From assembly GCA_964551545.1 (NCBI GenBank), contig CAZKCT010000003.1, positions 1-64,000 of the forward strand: a stretch of DNA of 64,000 nt, read 5' to 3'. The DNA is from Thiopontia sp964551545. Lineage in GTDB: Bacteria; Pseudomonadota; Gammaproteobacteria; GCF-002020875. The notes beneath the pieces are model-generated. The model did no database searches and was not told where the DNA came from. It was given only the letters and a program-made list of their open reading frames with translations. The stretch's first letter is position 1. Every line of letters starts with the position of its first letter. Positions 46,924-55,400 of the stretch are shown here, piece by piece. A program made the translations under genes and the position numbers.

Positions 46924-48885
46924 GTGGCGCCGATTTTCCGGCTCGAGCGGTAGCCAGACCGTTGCCTTGGCACCCTGCTCCACTCCATCGCTCTCGAGTT
47001 TGATAGTTCCGCCAAAGCTATTAATGAAATTGCCACTGGCGTGAAGGCCAACGCCACTCCCCTTGGATTTGCTGCTCTCTCCAAAAACGAATAGTGAGTC
47101 AATTCGCTCCTGTTCGATCCCGGCCCCATTATCTTCAACCGTTAACTGCAATCCTGGTCGCCCTTCCCTGAGTTTTCGAATCAGCTGAATCTCTACCAAC
47201 CGCTCTTTTCGGGAAGAGGCACTGGCCGCCTCAATACCATTCTTGACCAGATTAACCACTGCCTGAAAGAGTTGGTTTCGTGGCAGATGGACCTCCGTCA
47301 GATCTGTTTCAACCTCAACATTAACCTCCACGCCATAAGCACGACTCTGAGGCTCCAGCATCGCTACTACATCATAAAGGAAGGGACGAGGGTGAAAACG
47401 GACGAGCTGAAAAGTCGGCTTGATATTGCTCTTCTGAAGCTGAATGACCTCAGAGATGTCATGAATACCATGTTCAATCCTGCGCAGCGGCTCCAACAAC
47501 TTCTCCTCAATCGCCAGATTCATCATCTCACTGCTACGTGTAAGCACAACCTCTCGATCTTCTTCTGAAACCTCTTTACCTGCGGTTGCCAAATGCTGCA
47601 GGATTTCCTGCATTTTACTCAGTGAATCTCCCCCTTTTTTCACTTTATAGATTTGTCCCGTCAATCCAGCCAGAACATTTCCAATATTATGCATGACCGA
47701 GGAGGACATCTCTGCAATCCCTGACTGGAAGGCGATCATCTGCTCTTTCTCTTCCAGCACACGTTGTTCAGTAACATCACGCACCAATACCAGCTTCTGT
47801 TGCTCTTCCTCCCCCTCCAGCAGCGGGGAGTAGGTCAACTCAAAGAAACCACGGTCATGCTTCTCATCCTCAAACAGCAGCAATTCACTGCTTGTTGTCT
47901 TGGCACGTAACAGTTGGCTTACCTTCTCCTGGAGCTCTCCTGGAAACAGCCCAACAAACAACGTCCCTTCTTGTTCTGTAGCCTCTGGAAAAAGAGATCG
48001 AGCCGCCGGATTGCTGACCACAACAATGTTATCCTGGTTCAACAGAAAAAGGGGATCCTTCATGTTTTCCATAATTGAGGTGAGCTGATCATTGCTCTGC
48101 CTCAAATCGTGGGTGCGTTCTTTGACTTTCTCTTCCAAGGTGGCCAGCAGCTGCTCTCGCTCGAGACTGAGTTGCTCCTCCCGTTCCATGCTCTCCTGCA
48201 GCACCTCAACCCCCTCACAGAGGTGAATGAGCTCTTTGGAGCTATAGTGCTTGAGCGACTCCTTCTCCTCCTCTCTCGACTCAACACGGCGCAGGTAGTG
48301 ATCGACTCGGTGAATTGGGCGCACCACCAAAATTCTCACCATGACAAACAACATCAGCGCCATCAGAAGCGCGCCTATTGCAATAGCGCGAGTGATGTTA
48401 TGAACCTGTAGCTTCAGTTGATCAAAACGGTCACCCAAATCCCAGCGCAGAGCAACCACCCCAAAGCGCTCCTGATGGAAGACCACCTCTAGGCGATTAG
48501 TGAGAATCCTGAGCTCCTCATCACCCTCCCACCGGCTTCCGTAGTAGTTGCTCTCGCAGTTTGGGATGGACTCCCCCCAGTGTAAAAGGGGCGTGTTGTT
48601 GTAGTTACAGAATTCTGCACCAATCAGATCCGGATGAATCTCGATCATCGCCTCCAGGGCAGACTCGAGAATGGGAATATCTTCACTCAGCAAGGCATCG
48701 AGCAGTGTTGTTGTGAAGAGCTCTGTCCGCTTCTCAACGTCCTGCTCAAGATTGGCAAGCTCAGCACTATAGAGAATTCGAGAAAATACGATGCTCCCGA
48801 TCCACAGCAATAGCAGACTCCCCCCCAACATCCCCCAAAAGGTCTGGGTCCCAATGGACCAGTGGCGAAATGAGGGAGGTATCAC
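46915..48885 (-). CDS. Membrane sensor histidine kinase with HAMP and PAS domains
   Basis: 656 residues. Helices at about 15-36 and 165-187 enclose a periplasmic domain of about 130 residues; HAMP at 188-240, coiled coil 225-265, PAS 268-370. The phosphoacceptor is His399 in SSSVMHNIGNVLAG, followed by an ATPase domain: N box NLVKNGIEAA, G1 DNGAG, G2 GSGVGLHASG. It lies 15 bases after a phosphonate-type binding protein and a receiver protein, so the three probably form one signalling path with the binding protein as ligand sensor. Confidence 0.93.
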   Translation of the reverse strand: MIPPSFRHWSIGTQTFWGMLGGSLLLLWIGSIVFSRILYSAELANLEQDVEKRTELFTTTLLDALLSEDIPILESALEAMIEIHPDLIGAEFCNYNNTPLLHWGESIPNCESNYYGSRWEGDEELRILTNRLEVVFHQERFGVVALRWDLGDRFDQLKLQVHNITRAIAIGALLMALMLFVMVRILVVRPIHRVDHYLRRVESREEEKESLKHYSSKELIHLCEGVEVLQESMEREEQLSLEREQLLATLEEKVKERTHDLRQSNDQLTSIMENMKDPLFLLNQDNIVVVSNPAARSLFPEATEQEGTLFVGLFPGELQEKVSQLLRAKTTSSELLLFEDEKHDRGFFELTYSPLLEGEEEQQKLVLVRDVTEQRVLEEKEQMIAFQSGIAEMSSSVMHNIGNVLAGLTGQIYKVKKGGDSLSKMQEILQHLATAGKEVSEEDREVVLTRSSEMMNLAIEEKLLEPLRRIEHGIHDISEVIQLQKSNIKPTFQLVRFHPRPFLYDVVAMLEPQSRAYGVEVNVEVETDLTEVHLPRNQLFQAVVNLVKNGIEAASASSRKERLVEIQLIRKLREGRPGLQLTVEDNGAGIEQERIDSLFVFGESSKSKGSGVGLHASGNFINSFGGTIKLESDGVEQGAKATVWLPLEPENRRHST

Positions 48886-48900
48886 GAAACTAGACGGGTA

Positions 48901-49752
48901 CTATTCGAAAAACTGTCCACTATTATGAATCGCCTGACGGACCGAGTCATAAGCACCATCATCAGCAGGAAGGAAGCCATCTTTTTTCAACACCTTCAAT
49001 GCTTTTGGGTCATCAAACGCCAGTAGTATGCGAATCAGTGCATTCTCAACCTTTGGCGAGATGCCCTCTCTCACAGCCCATGCCTTGGTCGCCAACTTAA
49101 ACTCTTTCAGGACTCGAATCGCTCTTCCCTTCTTGACCAGCTTTTTGAAGGTTGATGACTTGAGTGCTCCTGCATCAAACTGCCCTGCCGCAACGGACTC
49201 GCCAACTTTGTCATGGCGCCCCAGGTAGGCATGCTTTTCTAGGTCAGCAGACTTGACTCCCGCCTCCGCTAGCAATAGCTGTGCAAAGTAACGCCCAATG
49301 GTTGACTGCTCACTACCAAAAGCAAAACGCTTTCCTTTCAGATCAGCCATCGACTGCAGATCACTATCCTTGTGGGCGATGATGTAGCCGCTGCGCATTT
49401 TTTTGCCCTTCTTGCTCTCCATGGCAACCAGAGCAACACCAGGGTTCTGATCTTTTGCCAACACATAGGAGGCTGGTCCAAAGCGGGCAAAATCAACAGC
49501 CCCCGTTGCCAGCTTCTCAATGGCCTGACCATAGGTTGGGGAGATTCTGGTATGGATCACCACTTTCTCGCCCAACTCCTCAGAGAGTCGCTGCTCAAGC
49601 TGACTCAATACAGGTCAAAACTGTGCAACAACCGCAGAGGGTTTGTCAGATGCATAGAGTCCAAAGCTAAGCGTTGTTTGTGCCTCCGCGCTGCCCATGA
49701 GTAGTAATAGGCTCATTCCACCGATGAGATACTGCTTCATTTCATGTTTCAT
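48901..49752 (-). pseudogene. Phosphate/phosphite/phosphonate-type binding protein (PhnD family) with an in-frame stop
   Basis: The full frame from ATG 49752 codes for a signal peptide (KQYLIGGMSLLLLMGSAEAQ) and LSFGLYASDKPSAVVAQF, then a TGA at 49615-49617 (codon 46), and after it PVLSQLEQRLSEELGEKVV and the whole PhnD domain to 48901. Homologues have a basic residue at the stop (QFRP/QFKP), so CGA to TGA is the simplest change. Without read-through the product lacks its export signal: the longest uninterrupted piece is 235 residues (48901-49608). Placed between a receiver and a kinase gene on the same strand. Confidence 0.85.
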
Positions 49753-49809
49753 TTTTGCTCCTCTATATTCATAGTTGTTTCAAGTCATATTACATCTTAT
49801 TGGAGATCA

Positions 49810-50319
49810 TCACGGCTGTCGAAGTCGATCGATCTCTGCCTCTCGCTGACGATCTCGCGCCCAGAAAAAAGAGAATGTTCTCGCTGCCTGATCAACTTCC
49901 TCAGCAATAAACGGTTTCCTTAGATAGAAAAAGCCATCCCCCAGTGGGCTCGATCGGATCTGATCCAGCGAATAATCTGCGTACGCAGAGACCAGAACGA
50001 TATAGAGTCTTGGATCAATCGCTTGAAGGCGAGCGGCACACTCCACGCCATCCATTCCAGGCGGCATCCGTATATCGAGGAAGACCATCGTAAATGGGGC
50101 TTTCTGGTTGGCCGCATCTTCCACTAGAGTGATTGCCTGCGCTGCAGAATTGGCCTCGACCATCTCTCTCTCACCGGAATCTGATACTGGGTCCACTGGC
50201 GGTGATTGATGTAGTAGCTCGAGCAGGTCTGCGGTCTCATCAACCGGTTCTACCAGAATCTCTCGATAAGCGCTCAACACTTGTGGGTCATCATCAACGA
50301 CTAATATTTTCTGCCTCAA
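49810..50319 (-). CDS. Stand-alone response-regulator receiver protein
   Basis: 169 residues from a TTG with GAGGAG 8 bases upstream. Acidic pocket in KILVVDDDP, phosphoacceptor Asp in MVFLDIRMPPGMDG, Thr/Ser in IVLVSAYAD and the Lys in YLRKPF. An insertion of about 40 residues (about 22-62) separates the first strand from the rest of the fold, longer than in usual receivers. There is no output domain, so it must act through partners. First gene of the receiver/binding protein/kinase set. Confidence 0.9.
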   Translation of the reverse strand: MRQKILVVDDDPQVLSAYREILVEPVDETADLLELLHQSPPVDPVSDSGEREMVEANSAAQAITLVEDAANQKAPFTMVFLDIRMPPGMDGVECAARLQAIDPRLYIVLVSAYADYSLDQIRSSPLGDGFFYLRKPFIAEEVDQAARTFSFFWARDRQREAEIDRLRQP

Positions 50320-50401
50320 TGGCTCTGCTCCTCTAACCTTCCCCGTACAACTTTTATAGTATACGAACCACTATCTGGATGGAGGATCAATTATCTCACT
50401 T

Positions 50402-50606
50402 CTACAGTAAAAATGGGTACTTAGCTGCATCATTATCGATTCCAAACTCTGGAAGCTCTCTCATTGCATAACCTGATCTCCCCACAGCTGCCACACTACG
50501 ACATCATTGGCATGTTGCTAAGGGAGCGATGGAGTGGACTGGCTTTTGAATAGGCTGCTATTACCAGAAACAGCAGAGGAGCCACAACGCTTCTGATTAA
50601 ATTCAT
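50402..50606 (-). pseudogene. Possible frameshifted remnant of a small secreted protein
   Basis: ATG 50606 opens a 36-codon frame (to 50496) with a clear signal-peptide-like start, NLIRSVVAPLLFLVIAAYSK. After its stop, another frame reads AAVGRSGYAMRELPEFG and ends at 50402. The two could be one gene broken by a frameshift. Product unknown and evidence thin. The rest of the 326-base gap (50320-50645) holds a likely -10 for the receiver gene (TATACT, minus strand, near 50361) and nothing else I can name. Confidence 0.25.
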
Positions 50607-50645
50607 CACGTCACGGCCCCTCTTAATCGGAGAATTGAACCTAAA

Positions 50646-52568
50646 TCAGATCAGCTGCAATCCGAGAACACCCTCCATTTTCTCTGCGGTCTCCGATTTA
50701 CCGGTACGACTATCCCCAACCAGCGCAACAGTGATACTCACCTCTTCTCGGCTCTCTCCAGTGCGCTCCCGCTTCTCCGTCGCCAGCTCCTTGATCAGGT
50801 CGATCAGGTCCTCGGCAAGACGTGCTGGTGCCAGTTGTTCCACCTCGTTACGGTCCTGATAGCCACAGCGAGTCAGGTCCTCATCACCATTCTCACTGTA
50901 GACCCCCGCCATCAACTGACTGAAGGCAACCCCCAAGCGTAACTCTTTACGCTTGACCAGCCCTTCTGCAACCTTCATGAATTGCGCCTCGTTATCGAGA
51001 TATTGCTCATAGAGGTCAGGGTGCAATACTTCACCTTTTGCATCTCTCAACAACGGGAATGGATTGGCCCAGTAACTACTCTCTTTTGAGCCACGGTGAG
51101 TGTGGGTGCTGCCTGCGGCAACCCGCTCCCCAAGGCGGAAGTGTTCCATCGCCTCATCCACCCCCATATCAGCGGAGATCGTGGTCTCCTTCTGCTCGAC
51201 CAGCTCAAAGTTGTTCATATAGAGCAAAACATCGAGTGGATCGCCAGTCATCACCTCAGTATCTTCCGTGACGGGCACAATCTGGCGGGCATTAGAACCA
51301 GTGTCTTTGTTGTAGCCCACCTCTCGACCAATCATCAGCAGTTTGGCCTGCTCACTGAAGCCATCCAGACAGGCGAATGCGCCCGTCTCTGTACCATAGA
51401 AGATGGGGTGAATGCGGCCATCCGTCCCTTTCTCCAGCGAAAGACGCCCCATATCATCCGCCTTGATCAACATCTCTGCGATGTAAGGCCCCTCTTGGTC
51501 ATCAAAACGGACGACATAACGGGTACAACCACAATGCAGTGGTAGCTCGCCCTTACGAATCGCCAGCACGTTATGCAGCGTCAAGATCGGCTTCTTGCAG
51601 TAGCCAAAATATTTCAGTTCATCACGATTGGGGACCAACCCAACCAGCAGATCATTCTCCTGATCCCAGTAGTAACCAAGATCATCAGCAGGTGCATTCG
51701 GATCACCGAAGATGAAGACCCCATCGGGTCGACGGTCCTGCTGAATGTCGTCAACGCTGGCAAATGGGAAGAGATTGAGCAGTCCAGGCTCCATCTCCAC
51801 AGTGCCACGAGACTTATGAAGATAGGCCACAATCAGCCAAGAACCGACCTGCAGCGGTACAGAGACCCAGTCATCAGCATTGAAAGTGTCAAAGTTCAGA
51901 GGATTATGGTCCAGCTCGAAAAATGGCTCTGCACGTTTATTGGAGGGTGTCGAGTAATCCACACCTGTACGGATATCTGCCGCAATGGTCAACGGCACAT
52001 GAGAGAGCGGAATATAGTCCGCAGGCAGATTAAAGTAGTGCCCCGAGATCTCTCCAGCCGTCACATTGGGTGAAGCATCCAGCCCTTGAGTACGGCGCAC
52101 ACCATGCTCCAACCCCACTTTGCGTAACAATTGACGCCGCGTATCCAGAATCAGATCCGAAAGTGCAGAGGCTTTTTCCGTGACCTTATCTTTAACAGAG
52201 TCTGGAGACTCGAGGCCGGTAGAGACCACATCATTTTGCAATCGCACCAGGCGAGAATAACTACTGGAACGGAAATGGTGGAAAGCACCATCAATAAATT
52301 TAACCAGATTTCTGGCCTGCTCTTTTTCGACCCCTTCCAGCCTTCCTGGCTGCCCCAGGATGATCAAGTAATCCCGAGCACACACCTTCTTAATGAAATC
52401 GACCTTATGGATCGCCTCATTGTGACGCCGCGCATCACGGTGGTCAAGATTATCAATAAATTCGCTTTTATAGATTTTCAAAAATCGTGAAAACGGTAGA
52501 CTTTTGATTAACTGCTCTGGGGTATTGCATCCCTCTCGAATCTCTAGAATTTGCTCCATTGGGTCCAT
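50646..52568 (-). CDS. Large cytoplasmic protein of unknown function ending in a P-loop
   Basis: 640 residues, no signal peptide or membrane helix. The N-terminal 150 residues are helical and charged; the middle carries LPLHCGCTRYVVRFDD and HLKSRGTVEMEPGLLN-like segments; near 440-510 are MTGDPLDVLLYMNNFE and AAGSTHTHRGSKESSYWANP. A complete Walker A, GDSRTGKS, sits at 618-625 with only 15 residues after it, so no Walker B can follow. The P-loop resembles that of HPr kinase (GxSGxGKSE). The gene may be truncated or the motif may work with a partner. I do not recognise the family with certainty. Confidence 0.75.
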   Translation of the reverse strand: MDPMEQILEIREGCNTPEQLIKSLPFSRFLKIYKSEFIDNLDHRDARRHNEAIHKVDFIKKVCARDYLIILGQPGRLEGVEKEQARNLVKFIDGAFHHFRSSSYSRLVRLQNDVVSTGLESPDSVKDKVTEKASALSDLILDTRRQLLRKVGLEHGVRRTQGLDASPNVTAGEISGHYFNLPADYIPLSHVPLTIAADIRTGVDYSTPSNKRAEPFFELDHNPLNFDTFNADDWVSVPLQVGSWLIVAYLHKSRGTVEMEPGLLNLFPFASVDDIQQDRRPDGVFIFGDPNAPADDLGYYWDQENDLLVGLVPNRDELKYFGYCKKPILTLHNVLAIRKGELPLHCGCTRYVVRFDDQEGPYIAEMLIKADDMGRLSLEKGTDGRIHPIFYGTETGAFACLDGFSEQAKLLMIGREVGYNKDTGSNARQIVPVTEDTEVMTGDPLDVLLYMNNFELVEQKETTISADMGVDEAMEHFRLGERVAAGSTHTHRGSKESSYWANPFPLLRDAKGEVLHPDLYEQYLDNEAQFMKVAEGLVKRKELRLGVAFSQLMAGVYSENGDEDLTRCGYQDRNEVEQLAPARLAEDLIDLIKELATEKRERTGESREEVSITVALVGDSRTGKSETAEKMEGVLGLQLI

Positions 52569-52743
52569 CCATATACAAAAAGGATCTGCATACTATCACA
52601 CTGTCCCTTACCCATTTAGCTATACAGGCATTAGGGAATTGATGACTCAATCAGTATCTCAAATGGGGGCGTCACCATCAGACAGCACCGGGAACACCTC
52701 CACCCTTAATGATTAGCCAAAAGTAGATATTCTTTACATCCAT

Positions 52744-52773
52744 TAAAAAAGCCTGCATGAGCAGGCTTTTTTA
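52744..52773 (-). terminator. Terminator after the H-NS-like gene
   Basis: AAAAAGCCTGC and GCAGGCTTTTT pair around ATGA, with a T-run in both directions. It sits 22 bases past the stop of the H-NS-like gene. The rest of 52569-52794 holds no convincing gene. Confidence 0.9.
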
Positions 52774-52794
52774 ATGCTCGAGAACAAAAAGACT

Positions 52795-53133
52795 TTATCC
52801 CTGATTCTCAATTCTTAGTGCATCACGACCACCATGTTTCGCCTCTGCCGCAACCACCCATTTCGGGGATCGGCCACGACCGGTCCAGGTCTCCCTATGG
52901 TTATCAGGATTACGATAAACAGGTTTAACTTTGGCACGTTTACGAGCTGGCTTCACTTTTGTACCGGCCGCAAGCTTCTTGATGGTGTCCGTACCATACT
53001 TCTTGGCCAGAGCAGCGAGCTCTTTCTGGGCCTTCTGGTTGGCACTATTCTCTTTTTTTCTGCGGTTAACCTCTGCCGTTACATCTTTAAGCAGTGTCTC
53101 CAGCTTTGCATCTGACATCTTATTAAGCTTCAT
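52795..53133 (-). CDS. H-NS family nucleoid-associated protein
   Basis: 112 residues. A coiled-coil N-terminal half (LNKMSDAKLETLLKDVTAEV) for dimerisation, a Lys/Arg-rich linker, and the C-terminal DNA-binding domain YRNPDNHRETWTGRGRSPKW, matching the TWTGRGRxPxW signature. It binds curved AT-rich DNA and silences genes. Stands alone, with an AT-rich upstream region containing a 16-bp palindrome. Confidence 0.93.
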   Translation of the reverse strand: MKLNKMSDAKLETLLKDVTAEVNRRKKENSANQKAQKELAALAKKYGTDTIKKLAAGTKVKPARKRAKVKPVYRNPDNHRETWTGRGRSPKWVVAAEAKHGGRDALRIENQG

Positions 53134-53186
53134 TCTATCTCTCTTTTAGAAGGTTTAATATTTGTAATATTTCATCAATATTTATT

Positions 53187-53202
53187 TATCGAACGTTCGA
53201 TA
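53187..53202. promoter_or_regulatory. Perfect 16-bp palindrome upstream of the H-NS-like gene
   Basis: TATCGAACGTTCGATA equals its own reverse complement. It stands 54 bases before the H-NS-like start, in otherwise very AT-rich DNA between that gene and relA. A site for a dimeric repressor or for self-regulation is likely; the binder is unknown. Confidence 0.5.
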
Positions 53203-53270
53203 CTCAATATTTGATAAGGAATATATTACAAAGAAACAGAAAAAACAAATCTAATTATTCAATTATTAAT

Positions 53271-55400
53271 TCAATCGTGATTACATGATGCAGAAAGAAT
53301 ATTTTTCATCCTTAATAATTGGTCCAGGATTTCCCCAATACTTCGGCCTGCCTCCATCTCTACATCAATTGAGATCTGTGCTGTATGACTCTCCCGATCC
53401 GTTGAGGTATTGATGGCGTCGATATTGATCGACTTATTTCGAAACAGTGTTGTAATGTCATTCAGTAGACCAGAACGATCATGCGCCTTGATCAAAAGTT
53501 GATGTTTCTGCATGGAGGACTCATTCACCCCCCAAGAGACCTCAATCACTCGCTCCGGCTCCGTCTCAATCAAGTGGAGCGCATTGGGGCACTCCTGATG
53601 ATGAATGGTGATGCCACGGCCTCGGGTAATAAATCCAATAATAGGATCCGTATTGGTTGGCTGACAGCAGTTGGCAAAGCGGGTCATTAATTTTCCCACC
53701 CCCCGGATTGAGATCGCATCCGGGCTACTCTCCTCTTCCTGCACCGCTTTGCGGGGACGCTTCTTCTGCACAGGGGGCGGAGAAACTAAGGTAGAAATCC
53801 CCCCGGCCAACTGACCGCAGGTAATATCCCCCTGTCCAATCGCAGCGTGCAGCGCTTCCAGGTTTTTCTGTTCATAACGCTGCACCAAATGCTCAAGTGG
53901 AAGATTGGGAGATCCAGCACGAGCCAGTTCCCGCTCTAAAATAGTGCGCCCGGCTGCCACATTCTCTTCATAATCCTGTTTACGGAACCACTGCCGCACA
54001 CGATAACGGGCGCGCGAGGTGTGGAGATAGCCCAAATTTGGATTCATCCAGTCCCGAGTCGGACCACCCTCTTTGACGGTGAGAATCTCAACCCGCTGCC
54101 CCGACTGCAGGGGCTGATTTAGCGGAATGATCTTCCCATCAATCTTGGCACCACGGGTGCGGTGCCCTAGCCCCGTATGGATGCTGTAAGCAAAATCGAG
54201 TGCAGTCGCCCCCTCTGGAAGCTCTACGATCTCCCCTTGAGGAGTCAGCACGTAGACCAACTCTTCCACCATTTCATCGTGAAACTGATCGACCATCCCC
54301 TCCTGCTCTGAAAGCTCATCTTTCCACTCCAGCAGTTGGCGCAGCCAGTTAATCTTGCGCTCAAAGCCAGGATCGTAACGGGTCCCCTCTTTATAGCGCC
54401 AGTGCGCAGCAACCCCCAGCTCTGCCGCATCATGCATCTCATGGGTACGAATCTGAATTTCTAACACCCTTCCCTCCGGCCCATGAACCGCAGTATGAAT
54501 CGAGCGATAGTTATTCCCTTTGGGGTTGGCAATATAGTCGTCAAACTCCTTGGAGATATGGGGCCAGAGACCATGGACAATGCCCAGTGCTGCATAACAG
54601 TCCGCCACATCATCCACCAGAATTCGCACTGCATGGAGGTCATAAAGGGACTCAATCTCTACCTGCTTGCGCTGCATCTTCTTCCAGATACTGTAGAGGT
54701 GCTTGGTGCGCCCACTCACCTCCCCGTTCAACTCTGCCTTTTCCAGAGCCTCTTCAATGGTGGAGATAGAGAGCGAAATATAGGAATCTCGTTCACCCCG
54801 TTTCTGGTTGAGTTTCCGGGAGAGCTCTTTATAGACGGTTGGCTCCAGTACGCGGAAGGCAAAATCCTCTAGCTTCCATTTAAGCGCCCCCATTCCCAGG
54901 CGGTTGGCCAGTGGCGCCAATACATCACGAGTGAGCTGCGCATTCTCTCGACGCGCCTCTTTACTCAACCCCATGGGAAACTGCATCCGCAACAAATGCT
55001 CCGCCAGTTTGATCACCACGACCCGCACGTCTTGCGCCATAGCCAGCAGCATCTTGCGCAAATTCTCGTACTGGGACTCTCCGCCTCCATGGTGGGAGTG
55101 CAGGTGGAGCATCGTCATCTCAATGGTCCCTTGCAACAGACCAAACACCGTCTCCCCTGTCACCTCCTCCAGATCGACTATTGGATCTATGCCGGTCCAG
55201 TGGTGATAGCTGTAGAGCATGGCCGCAGCGACCATCTCACGGTCCTGTGGAGCAATCTCCTCAATCAACTGGGCAGTCGCCTCAATCTGTGGAGCAAGCG
55301 CATCCCACTGCTCCGGTTTCAGATTCTCTGCAGCATGGCGAGCAATCCATGCCCAACTCTGCCCAACCTGACTCGACTCTTTATCTTCGCGTTCTTCCAT
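53271..55400 (-). CDS. relA: (p)ppGpp synthetase RelA
   Basis: 709 residues from ATG 55400 (RBS AGGAAA 5 bases away); the frame is open to 55448. The N-terminal hydrolase domain is degenerate: the HD motif of SpoT is missing (SYHHWTGIDPIVDLEEVTGE), which points to a synthetase-only RelA. Synthetase block YDLHAVRILVDDVADCYAAL and NPKGNNYRSIHTAV; TGS domain VYVLTPQGEIVELPEGAT; ACT domain at the end. It makes (p)ppGpp on stalled ribosomes. Start overlaps ygiQ by 20 bases. Confidence 0.93.
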   Translation of the reverse strand: MEEREDKESSQVGQSWAWIARHAAENLKPEQWDALAPQIEATAQLIEEIAPQDREMVAAAMLYSYHHWTGIDPIVDLEEVTGETVFGLLQGTIEMTMLHLHSHHGGGESQYENLRKMLLAMAQDVRVVVIKLAEHLLRMQFPMGLSKEARRENAQLTRDVLAPLANRLGMGALKWKLEDFAFRVLEPTVYKELSRKLNQKRGERDSYISLSISTIEEALEKAELNGEVSGRTKHLYSIWKKMQRKQVEIESLYDLHAVRILVDDVADCYAALGIVHGLWPHISKEFDDYIANPKGNNYRSIHTAVHGPEGRVLEIQIRTHEMHDAAELGVAAHWRYKEGTRYDPGFERKINWLRQLLEWKDELSEQEGMVDQFHDEMVEELVYVLTPQGEIVELPEGATALDFAYSIHTGLGHRTRGAKIDGKIIPLNQPLQSGQRVEILTVKEGGPTRDWMNPNLGYLHTSRARYRVRQWFRKQDYEENVAAGRTILERELARAGSPNLPLEHLVQRYEQKNLEALHAAIGQGDITCGQLAGGISTLVSPPPVQKKRPRKAVQEEESSPDAISIRGVGKLMTRFANCCQPTNTDPIIGFITRGRGITIHHQECPNALHLIETEPERVIEVSWGVNESSMQKHQLLIKAHDRSGLLNDITTLFRNKSINIDAINTSTDRESHTAQISIDVEMEAGRSIGEILDQLLRMKNILSASCNHD

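Noticed and set aside
49615..49617. In-frame TGA in the PhnD-type gene as a selenocysteine codon
   Set aside because: The surrounding residues (QF-stop-PVL) match homologues with a basic residue, not Cys; no SECIS-like hairpin was recognised and this family has no known selenoprotein.
52504..52716. 70-codon plus-strand frame between the P-loop protein and the H-NS-like gene
   Set aside because: Partly opposite the P-loop gene, no RBS, no recognisable domain.
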